Assembly (NCBI GenBank): GCA_026874595.1
Contig: CM049317.1
Location: forward strand, 58,766,118 to 58,830,117
Length of the DNA: 64,000 nt
Reading direction: 5' to 3'
Source: Sipunculus nudus
Taxonomy: Eukaryota; Annelida; Sipuncula; Golfingiida; Sipunculidae
How positions within the stretch are numbered: the stretch's first letter is position 1; every line of letters starts with the position of its first letter. Under the pieces are notes generated by a model. It worked only from the letters and a program-made list of their open reading frames with translations, did not search any database and was not told where the DNA came from. The position numbers were made by a program, and so were the translations under genes. Below are positions 35,693 to 47,000 of the stretch, piece after piece.

Positions 35693-36035
35693 TTGGAGAT
35701 GATGTATAAACATGCTGTGATATTGCAAATCAGGACTCATTTCTTCCCAGAAACGTAATTCGACAGCACAGAGAGAGGGGGGGGGAGGAGATAATCTCTT
35801 AAATTCGTCCAAAATTATTAATTTGGAATAACTCTTTCATATATTCACCTCCGTAGTACGGAGAAACGATTAAAATTGAGAGAGGGCCCAATCCAGAAGT
35901 TTTATTGTCATACGTGCTTACACTGCATATCTATAATCAGGGGCGTAGCCAAGGGGGGCCGCAGGGGGCCATGCCCCCCCCCCGCCCCCTCCAGCACATC
36001 CACTACTCACCGTCCTTTCGGAATTTCACTTAATG

Positions 36036-36036
<1 letters not shown>

Positions 36037-36093
<57 letters not shown>
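36037..36093. repeat. (TA)n microsatellite
   Basis: Perfect TA run. Confidence 0.95.
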
Positions 36094-36097
<4 letters not shown>

Positions 36098-36897
36098 CCA
36101 GTGGCGGATATAGGCCTATGCTATCAGTGGCCGATCCAGAGGGGGCGCCTTCGGCGCGCAGCCCCCTTTCAGCTGCAAAATCTCTCATTTTATCTAATTT
36201 CCGATTTTCGTGATTAAATTTCTTTTTTTATATTTCTTACTATAAGTAAGCAATTAGACTTTATTTAAGGTAACTGCAGTTTATTACTTTAAGATTTATT
36301 AGCTGAGTATAGGGATATTTATGAACAGCTGCAGAACAACTGCAGATCGATCGAGCACCGGGACCTGGTTGGGGTCGACCCTGAACAATCTTAGGGCCCT
36401 CTGGTAATACCGGTACTCGAACGCGAGATCTGTCCTGTGAGCTGTCGAGACCACGGAACCTGGAAAAATGCAAAGTTTAACAAAAGAATTCAGCGTATCA
36501 TTTATTTCATCACGAGCATTACATTTAAAAGATAATATTTTGCAAGTTACAAACGTAATTGCGCCTTTGCGCCACTGACTTGTTTGAAAACGATTGAAAT
36601 TTTATATCCTAATTTTGAAGAAATATAAATATCAAATATTGAACTTCTCTACAGTGTGATTACATAAAGCAATGACATAAGGGAACAGTTTTTCAGGAAC
36701 AGGAAGTCCTCTTTTTTTAGGTGAAAATTGCCTCAAAATGTCCTCTTTATATGGTATTTTAAAAAAATCCCAGTATGTGAGGGGGATACCCCCTCCCATA
36801 CCCTCCCCATGTACCTGTAACTAATCCTAATGAAACCATGGTTCATTATTGAAATTTCAAAAATATATATGTATTTTCATACACTAAAATATATAAC

Positions 36898-36898
<1 letters not shown>

Positions 36899-36956
<58 letters not shown>
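36899..36956. repeat. (TAA)n microsatellite
   Basis: Trinucleotide run, about 18 units. Confidence 0.95.
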
Positions 36957-36957
<1 letters not shown>

Positions 36958-37609
36958 TATTATATATATATAGTATATATAACAGGTTACATAGTACCCA
37001 TACATGCATATTAGCCCTCCCCCCCCCCCCCCCGTTTTCGAATATCTGGATCCGCCACCGATCATGGCCCCCTCCCCTCCCTCTATCCTGGCTACGCCCC
37101 TGATTATAGTGGCTAGTATGTCATGTATCAACAGACTTAATGACGACAATAGCACGTGCAATAATATGCTTGTTACATTAATATGCGTCTCCAATTCGTC
37201 ATGATACTTAAACTACGTTCCTGTTATAAAAACCGAACAGGCAATGGCAATATTTCCTTTACGCATAGCAATTAATGCATTTTACAGATCAAATCGCATT
37301 TTCAACCGTAATGGATTTAATTATTGCATTGTTATCCAATGTGCACAATAGTAATTTATCATTATTAGTAATTTGTTACTGAGTAATTACTAATTACTGA
37401 TTACTGAAATTACTAATCACTTATTACTAATTACTAATTTGCTGGGACACACTCTCTATTAGAGAAGTAATTTTGCGTAAACTGTAATACCATGAAAGGG
37501 GCGGTCAGAGGATTTTAGAAATGATGCCCCGGGGGGGGATGAGCGGGGAAACAATTGTGCTAACTGGAATTTATTAGTGTATCCAAGAAGAAAATGACAA
37601 TAATAAACA

Positions 37610-37750
37610 AAAATACACATATACAAACATGCATACACACATATACATAAAATGAAATACATACATATACATATAAATACATATACATATATATATACAT
37701 ACACGTAAATGCATACACATACATATTCATATACATATATGCACATATAC
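37610..37750. repeat. degenerate (ACATAT)n-type low-complexity tract
   Basis: Repeated ATACATATAC units; two minus-strand ORFs rich in Tyr, Met, Val and Cys arise from it and are artefacts. The rest of 37110-38530 shows only unique AT-rich sequence and a (CAC)n/(CA)n tract near 38371-38405. Confidence 0.85.
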
Positions 37751-38538
37751 AGACATGTAATGAAACGCGACACCATATCAACATGCGCTTCTGACACAGC
37801 TAAACTAGTACGCACATGAAATTTAACTTTACTATATACTTTTACGGACCAGAGATTTCTTAAACTCCCTCTTTCAGAATCAAGTCATCTGGTAGCGGTC
37901 CACCAAATATTATTTTAACCATAGTTAACTAAAATACGTGCCAAATACATAAACATAAATAATGAACCTGGATAAGTAAGAGCGACTTTCCAGATGGGAG
38001 ACGGACAGGAACAAACAGGCAAAATATCGTAAAATGTACGCAGGTGATCATCAATGGAAACATTTGCCCCGTGTATATAGACTGTTCAAAAGCATTTACT
38101 GCTTGGTAAACAATACGTTTCCATGCTCGTTTACATGGGAATGATCCGGAGTTGAGATAATGCTAAAAAATACCCAATAAGTTATACTTAGTAAATATAC
38201 TCAAGATATCGCCGACAAAGCTTCTTCTAGCTTGACGTCTACAATTATGGACATAAAAGAAATGTGAGATTATTATAGATTTACAAATATTGCCAGCTGG
38301 TAAGTAACATAGTCTGCACAGAAATAACAATTTGTGAATGGGTGGAAGGGGTGGGCTGCGTCGAATGTACCCCCCCACCACCACCACCACACACGCACAC
38401 ACACAAATGCAGCATTTTGTAATTACTTGCTTAATTAATCATGTGTTGATGGTGTGGCATTTAATTATGATTAGAAATAATTGTACTGGTTTGAGTATAA
38501 TGAGTAGGGTGTGTTCAGCCGCGTGTGTAATAAATCCC

Positions 38539-38546
38539 TATAAATA
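38539..38546 (+). promoter_or_regulatory. TATA box of the serine protease gene
   Basis: TATAAATA lies 30 bases upstream of CGCAGTTC, a plausible initiator with A at 38569. A splice-donor-ended exon follows, which together makes a coherent core promoter for the protease gene. Confidence 0.55.
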
Positions 38547-38568
38547 CGCTCAGTTCTCTAACTGACGC

Positions 38569-38609
38569 AGTTCGCACGCGTCTGAAAGATAGCAGCACCA
38601 TCACTGAAG
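38569..38609 (+). other. predicted non-coding first exon of the serine protease gene
   Basis: The stretch ends CACTGAAG|GTAAGTAA, a near-consensus donor, and has no ATG. It would splice to the acceptor TTTACAG before 39834, placing 17 bases of 5' UTR before the start codon. The start at 38569 is inferred from the TATA spacing. Confidence 0.5.
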
Positions 38610-39833
38610 GTAAGTAACGTATGTAATTTTATACTTTTAGACAGCAAAATATGAACAAATTTGCTCTAAATATACGTATGTAAGTTATCTGTATCTGAGG
38701 CAAGAGAGTCAAGTTAATATATGAATTTTTACTTTTCAGTTTTTATTTTAAATTTAATATAAATTGAAATTTAATCATACAATAATGTACACTTTTCACA
38801 TAAACGTTTTAAGAAGAACGTGTTAAACAAACTTAGTTTTATTATTATCTTATTATTAATTGACAGTACACTTTTGAATATAGAAAAAAATTAATCTTTT
38901 ATTAAGTACATCATTCTACAAAATGTTGGAGTTTTATGGAAAAAAAATATATGAGATGAAAATACAAAGCATGACTTAAAACTGGATGGACACATATCGT
39001 CATAAGTATCAAAATTGTAAATGAACTGATTTGTAATGAGGAACCTGCAAAATGCGATAAAAAGTTTTTCTTCACTCATACTTTGCTGAACCTAGAAAAA
39101 TAGATAAATCAAATCATTTATTTGCTAACATTCTTTTGATATGTAATATATCAAAAATATTTGATATAAAAATGATATGTAATATATCATTTCATATTTA
39201 TGATTTAACGTATATTTTATATAGATGTTGGAAATATCTTTTCATTGACAGTTCGCTATTAAATTGAAAATATTAGTATGTTATAATATATTTGTCAAGA
39301 CAACATGGCACAATTGTTGCTTTTTTTCATATGATTCTGCAGAATCAGAAAATAGAGTTAATTCTTCAGGTATTTTAAATTAAATTATTAATTATAAATG
39401 TAATGAAAAATATTTTCTGGTTACTTAATATATGTGTATAAAACATTCCGATATATAATATATGACTCTGTTTACGACAACATATTTTTAATTCGTCGTC
39501 CCTATGCAAAACACTCTACAGTTTGCAGTCTCTATTTCGTATAAATGAGGGATAAATAAGGCGGGTAAGTCGGTAATGATTGTAAGATACGCCGGTTAAC
39601 CAACTTCGATTACCAATAAGACAGGTACTGCCACCTGCCGGTAAATTATATAACAAATAATTGATTCTTTGACTGGCGCACATTTGGGAGCCAGCACAGA
39701 CTATCAGCAGACAGAACTATACGTCTTTCTAGGCATGAAACGTCTTATCGTTCTATTTTCTTCTTTTTATTGTAGAGGAGAACATAAGGGGGTCGGTTGT
39801 TATGTATCATTTATAAATATTTATTGTTTACAG

Positions 39834-39899
39834 AAAGAACAAGAAGAACCATGATTTATTTTCTGTTTCTCGTCTCTATGCTCGTAGGGTCTACTCAAG
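39834..39899 (+). CDS. protease exon with start codon and signal peptide
   Basis: The acceptor is TTTACAG. ATG at 39851 follows AAGAAGAACC. Residues 1-16, [16 protein letters not shown], form a typical hydrophobic signal peptide with probable cleavage near Thr-Gln-Gly. Donor CAAG|GTAAGA, phase 1. Confidence 0.85.
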
Positions 39900-42800
39900 G
39901 TAAGATTGTAACGTTTGAATATGTAACACTTGACATTTAAGGTCAATATTATTTTCATTTGCGTCTATTAACCCCTGCGACGGTGTAGCGATTTCAGAAT
40001 ATTCCCGCTCAAGATTATCTGGTGTTTATCCACCCACCCCCACCCCTTCGGTTAACTTGAATTCGATTTCAGATTACCCCCTAGGATTCCATATCACCTT
40101 TCAAATACCATTGTTTCCATATGTTTATTTACGTATTATAAATATACTTTCTGTCTTCTTGATTTGCTAGATTAGTTCTTTAGTTAAATAAAATCTTTGT
40201 ATATCTATGTTTGCATGTAATGTGTCAGGCGCTTTGGTGACGTGTATGAGCTAATATAGACATAATCAACAATGTAATCATTTTGTGACAATTTTATTTG
40301 TTATATATTGATTCAATCTTTTGAATTTCGTATCTTTCACGTGGTTTATTGAAATAATATATCATGATTTAAAAGCAAAAGAATTTATCATTTATTTAAA
40401 CCAGGGAGGGGGTAACCTGAAATTAGGTTAAGACTAATCCCGAGGTTAATCTGAAATAGATTTCATATTACAGGGGGGGGAACCTGAAATGAGGAGGAGG
40501 GGTTAACCTGAACTCTGTACCCTGGGAAGGGAGGGAGATGTATAGGGGTTAACGATTTCTTTCTGTATTTATATCTGGGTATATTGAATTCTGACCTATA
40601 CCTAATTTTCAAGGCCGTACACTTCATATTCCCTTCTTTTGCTTAGTTTGTACAGGTCGCTTAGTGATAGCAGACCCTTCTTGCTGAAGTCTAAAATATT
40701 TATTTAAAATACACATTATTCACGTCGGTATGACATATATGTAAAAACAACTTAGAAACTGTTAAATAAAATTACATAAAGAATATTACAGTTGAAAAGA
40801 ATAAAAATAGAAAAGTTTACACAGCAAGACTTGTGAATAAATAGTATAAGGTGGTATTTAAAAATATTTCTAAATATAGGACAAAAATAGATGTTTTTAA
40901 TTGCATACAAAAGTAGTGACCGGCGGGTTCATTGTTTCGGCGTGTTGTTTTGTGCTTTTGTTAGATGACTGCTAGATGACTGTATTTCTGATGAAGGAAA
41001 TTCGGTAAATAAAAGAAAAAGAATTCATATTTTGCTGGCGAAAAGATAGAATTCATATTATGCTGGCCTAAAGAAAGATAAAATAGTCTACTTAATCGTT
41101 TTTATGGGTTTTCATTATTTTTTTTTCTAATAAAATTCAAGGTGTTTGATTTTAGTTTAACATCGTGTCAGATCTGTAATCAGAATTTTTTTTCCAGAGT
41201 TGGTCGACTTTTTTGTTCTGTGTCAGGAGATTGAATCGGAAGTTCTGGTACTGGAAGGTCTCAACAGGTGGCGACATATGTGGCCCATTTTTTTTTTTTT
41301 TTTTTTTAGAAAACTATGAAAATATCAGGAAACAAATAATCACGGCCCCGGTTTTCTGGACTAAATTAAAATCAAACGTGTTGAGCTTGAATTTGATGAA
41401 TTATATAATACCAACATTCGACAGAAATATTTTCTGGAGTTAGTAATCTTTGCCTCTTACATGATAATCACCCTCCCGCCAGAGGTATGTTCTTGCTAAA
41501 ATCAAACCTCTGTCAGTAAGACACTAGTGGACGACCCAGGACTACTTGTCTCAACTAAATAACCTTATAATCAAAATTTGTTACGCCGGAAAGAAACACT
41601 TTCTGTATACCTTTCATATGCGCATGCTTACAAAATATTACTTGCTCCGCGGCGTCCTTACCATAAAAAGACCGATGTTTATATAATGTGCCTTGATGCA
41701 GTTCTTATATTCAAATACATAACCCTCTTCGCTAGACATATACCTACGCCATTTGTGTATGTAAAAGCCCTGATACATTGTAGGCCGTTGATTCCAAACT
41801 CTAACCGGCAGAGTCGAACACTTGTGAGTCCGATTCTGCGCAGTGTGACATGATAATACCACGGAGGTAGTATTAGATGGAGTGAGCACTGGGATCGCGG
41901 ATCGCGTCAGTAGTTACTTGCGATCTTGATAAGAATCCTGGCAAATAGGTTTGAAAGCTCTGGCAACATCGCTTGCTTATTGCTCCAGTGTTTTCCTAGA
42001 CTGGTACCCCGCTCTATTATGGCACCGCTGATCCAGGCCAATCATAGAGACGGGCGTACAAAGCCATCTTCAGTACTCCCGGCAGACTGGTTCCAACTCC
42101 AGTATGTAATTATATATAATAAAATTAAGCATTTCGTTTGCTCAGAGAAGTTGATAAAAGTTTGCTGTACATTTCGTGTTACATTTATGATTAGATTAAT
42201 AGATATTGATAATAAACCAATGCTAATTACAGTGGAATATCAAAGATTCAGTATATCGTGTCAACTATACATCCATCAAACAATTTTTGTGCAACAACTC
42301 ATTTTCAATATTTAGAAACTTTAAATAACTAAAGAAGGTAATTTTATAAGAAATCTGCACGGATAACCAGCCAGGATCTCGTGAACGTCCATGACAATCG
42401 ATATGAGCGTGCAGACTTGGGTTGGAACCAGTCTACAGGCAAGTCAGGAGTTGCAACTGGGAGTACCTAAGATGGCGTTGTACGCCTGTCTCTATGCTTG
42501 GCTGAGGGCCATAATAGAGCAGGGTACCAGTCTAGTGTTTTCCCTGATACATCACGTGGTTTTCGCCGAAGATTACCGCAGTATATCGTAGCAACAAAGC
42601 TATCAGTCATCTATTGGATTATATTCCATTAACATATAATTAAATTTTTATAAGTATGTTTTAGTGAATTTTAGTGAGTGTCACTTGTTATCAAACTAGT
42701 TTTTCACTGATGCCAACAAGGTATTTGCAGGAATTAAAATGGGCGACAATAAGTTACTGTAAGGACACGCCCACTCATTTCTCAAACGGAACAGATCTTT

Positions 42801-43968
42801 CTTTCAGACCCGTCTTGTTAATAAGTAAAGTCTGGAATACGGTTCTGTAACCATAAGGTAGTGTCATCATTAAAAGTGTGGATCGATCGTTTGGTGTGAT
42901 CTGATTGGCTAATGACTAACCTGACTTTTGTTTTAGGTAAAGCTGTCCATGGTGATGACTGGAGTGGATTTCCTTTCGAAAGTCAAGGTTTGAAGATATA
43001 ACAACACATATATCGTTCCCGGCTAAACTCCCTTCATATAAAATCAGCTCCATTTTAAACTCAGATTAGACCCGAATTCTTTATTAATTTCTTTCTTATG
43101 GTTGAGGTGTGGACGACAATTTTCTTTAATTTCATATGACAAATTAATATTTTAAAAAGTCATTTTTCCTTATCGCATAAGTGTTCACGACCAGTTTCGA
43201 TTGTCATATAATAATTTAATATTTTAAACATATTTATATTAAAAAGATTTATTTAAAGTATATTATTTTAAATACCCTGTAAGAATAAGACATTATTCAT
43301 TAGTTGGCCAGTTTTAATCTATATTTTACATTTTGGTTTAATAAATATTGGATATTCATCACTTAACAATAAAGAAACGAGGTTGAGTTCACCATATTGT
43401 CATTCTGATAGAGAGAATGATTTTATATAATGTAAATAACAATTGAGATTTTTTATTTATATTTACAGAGTTGTCTGAATCTTGTGGAGTCAGTCGGGTA
43501 ACCGAGAGTGACTTTGAAACAGGGATCCTGGGTGGGCGAGACGTCCCGAATGGAAAGAAATGGCCGTGGATGGTGAGTACGTCGTCAAGTCTCCTTGAAG
43601 GGGCCTATATATCTGTCGATATCTGACGTACATCAATTAAAGATAACCCCTTGCACCTTTCATAAATATAGGCCAGAAACGCCGATTCCACGGCACTGTT
43701 CGTTTTATTTCCATCAACTTGTTTATAACATGTGGGGCGCCGGCGAAAATAATGCAAACACAGGCTTTAAGCTACATCGCATATACAAACACCAACCTTT
43801 AGTTACATGTGTTTCCTCTCGTTGTCAACATGGGCTTGTTCTGTGTTACTAACAAAATATAGATAAACAAGCTTGTACATTCGTAACAGCGGATTATAAG
43901 AAACTTGCGTAGCAGGAATTATCTAAAGTTTATTCGTATATACGCCGGGGAAGCCCGAGACCACATGA

Positions 43969-44020
<52 letters not shown>

Positions 44021-47000
44021 TGGCAGGTGAATAGCTGGCTTTAACTGTCACCAATTCTCTGAACTTATATATTGATATTTTTACATTGTCACTCATCTTT
44101 TATATTCCATAAAGACATCTAATACTTAGATTTGTGCATATGCGCAAATTTTGCATTGTTTCGATGTAAACAGCAACCTATACAAATACGCCGCATGCGG
44201 TCATACCATAGTAAAAATGTCCACGAAAGTTGAACATATAGTGTTTTGTGTATCCTACAGGTGTCGCTCCAGATTGATGAAGGCCACCAATGTGGCGGTG
44301 CCTTGATTCATCCAAAATGGGTCTTGTCAGCGGCTCACTGTTTTGTAAAAGAGTAAGTTCATCAAATTCAAGTTTAACATTGCAGGGGAAACACTTGTGG
44401 GAGATCTTTATCTGATAATTCAACTGAGGAGAGAACAGAAGTGACATACTTTAGTTAACCGCCTTGGGTACCAGTTTTCTCAATCAATATGTTAAATTTG
44501 AATATTAATCTAAAGTACAAATGTTGAGTCCGTTATATTTTGAGATATCTGGACAGATGGCACCGGGCTGTTATGTTTATTACTCTGCTGATGTTATATT
44601 GTTTTAAAATTCGAAATCGATTCGTGGTGTTCATAGGATCGCCCCACTCCCCATGCATGTACGCGTTGGTTAATATTCAACGTTAATAATCTAGTGCGGA
44701 GAAGTTTGACTCTGAAATTCCAAAATTATGTGATTTTAGAGTAGAATGTTAACTCGGGGTATTTTCGAATTACCTACTCGAAGCGTTGAAATAAAAGAGT
44801 GTTATGAACCAAACCAAATTGGTCAATAGGTTTTCATTTTTTTTTAAGTTAATGCGCTCCGATGATTTGTTCCAAACTCCTTTAAGTGATGTTTTATTTA
44901 ACCCGTTCGTAATGGTCTAATGTCAATGGATAACCTTTGACTTGATGTCAAAGTCCCTAACCATTGTTCTGAAGTCAAACAGAGTAACCTTTGACTTAAT
45001 GTCAACAGTTCAAAGTGCGTGACCTTTAACTTGATGTCAAAGTGCGTAACCTTTCAATCGCGGTGAAACAGTCGTAAACAGCGTTAGCAATGCATAAAAT
45101 GACTGTCAGACAATTATTGGAGCAATATTTTTTTTTTATAAAAATGGAAATGTTTGCAAGAGATTGATAAGAAAATGCAAGTGAAGTTTATTTGTCTCGT
45201 GATAAATTTCAGTGTGTGTACGTCCGGTGTTTGGACGGTAGTCCTTGGCAGCCTTGACCTTGATAAGGATGAGCCACACAGAGAAACTCGGAATATAGTG
45301 AACTGCTACACGAAGGACTTCTTTCTCAGAAGATGGAGAAACTTCACGTAGGTCACCATTTTCTGGAATGATTTTCATATCACATACTGACATATGATAA
45401 TGAGGATGTATCATTCTTATTCATCCCATAAGCTGTATAATGTAAGAGGGAAATCTGTAATGCCTTGATTAATAGGATTTTACATACATGCAGTACACTA
45501 AAGTACTCTCTTTTAAACCTTCAACAACAGGTGATTATTATATTTTCAATTGTCTTGATGACTGGTGTGTGTGTTATTAACTTTAGTCAAGAATATATTT
45601 TATTTGGATTCTGGAGGAAGTGTATAAGCTCCGACTACACATCTTTAACATTTAAATATGCCTTCTATTAGATTATTTTTACAGCATGCTGAACGATATC
45701 ATATTGCTTGAGCTTGACATCCCGGTAGAACTGAATGACTACATCAGACCGGTGTGCCTTCCTAGAGGCGACGGCACTCCCCTCACTAACTGCTATATGA
45801 CGGGATGGGGATATAGAAGAGTACGATATAGTAAGTATTACTATTGTCAACGTGGTTGTGTGGTCTAGGAGTAGCGCCATTTCCTCCCTCTGGTATTAGA
45901 GAGTCTGTCACCAGCACACTGGCGTCAGAGTTTTTTTTTTACATCCGGCAACAAGGACCGCACTGAAAGGCTCTGTGAGAATGCAAATATTTTTTCATTT
46001 TAGATAGCGCTTCAAGGCCTTCAGGAACACTGTCACTTTGTAGTTGCTTCTTTATTCTGAAGGCAATTGGGCTTGGGCAACATGCACTCGCACAATTTAA
46101 AGAGATTAAATAACACTTTTTTACTGGAATAAAATTTAGAGCCTAAACCTTCAAATTATTAGGACTGCATATTATTATCTAAACTCATAATGTACAGAAA
46201 AGTACTTACCAGGCTAGATAAAAAGACTGCTCTTTGGAAGTGGGTTGCTCTTCACCTGGTTAGCCGACACTGTCGTAAAACCAATCCTAAGGTGAATAAG
46301 AAGCAATACCCTGGCTGGCCTCAGGGCCAGCCTTTTAAAGGGCCCACTTGTCTCGTCCAAAAGAGAGAGAATATCTAACTTCTTCTCAATTAAATACAGG
46401 CTACAGAAAACAGGGTAGAAACCCTGCATTGTGATTGGTTATGGGGCATCTCTATATTGACTGTCAAGTGTGATGCCCCACCCCTGGCCAACTGAGGTCC
46501 AGGTCAAAGGGCAAGAATGTTGAATTTTGACATAAACCAGCCAAACCATTACATTTTTAGTAAACAGCATATAGATTGTTTTTAGAATATTGGTAAATCC
46601 CACTGCATGATTTATAAATTTCATAACACATGAATACAGACATGGTATACACGGAGTACTGGACGGCAGTCAACTCGTACGCGATACCCGAAATACCGTA
46701 GAGATGAATTTTCTGTTTACTATGTGAGTATTATGTTGTATTAATATATCATTCATAGCTATATGTTAAGATTATCGGCTGTTTACCACGATAATATTGT
46801 AACAAGATATACATTCCCCCATATGGCTTGTATTACGACTTAAGGCAGGCTTGCCAGCCCAAATGCCTACTGAGTCATGTATTCACGGCTAGTCTAGGAG
46901 TAGAGTACAGGGCTCAAATCCGGGAGATCGTGAGTTCATGTCCAAGCCGAGGAGTGGTGTGTTCATGGCGAAGTCTGAAACTCCTGTGTGCCACCTTTGA

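Larger units (their letters stand above)
35937..37104. mobile_element. DNA-transposon-like element with CAGGGGCGTAGCCA termini and nested inner termini
   Basis: CAGGGGCGTAGCCA at 35937-35950 is matched by TGGCTACGCCCCTG near 37091-37104, and the perfect inverted match continues a further seven bases outward. A second pair lies inside: CAGTGGCCGATCCAGA at about 36126-36141 and TCTGGATCCGCCACCG near 37046-37061. Both terminus types are frequent at ends of animal repeats. No transposase is seen. The interior holds (TA)n 36037-36093, (TAA)n 36899-36956 and a C run at 37018-37033. Confidence 0.55.

Noticed and set aside
36330-36470. tRNA-like segment on the minus strand (GTGGTCTCGACAGCTCA and GCGTTCGAGTACC)
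   Set aside because: Boxes are suggestive, but acceptor stem pairing and an anticodon arm could not be drawn, and no second copy was found. It may be a decayed tRNA-derived element.
37459-37815. Cys/Tyr/Val-rich minus-strand ORFs resembling a membrane protein
   Set aside because: They arise from an ACATAT low-complexity tract in two frames.
46640-46724. Possible extra protease exon after an ATACAG acceptor and before GTGAGT
   Set aside because: In the phase required by the previous exon it hits TAG after 20 codons. Joining 45685-45830 directly to 47475-47623 gives the expected post-GWG sequence and correct frame.
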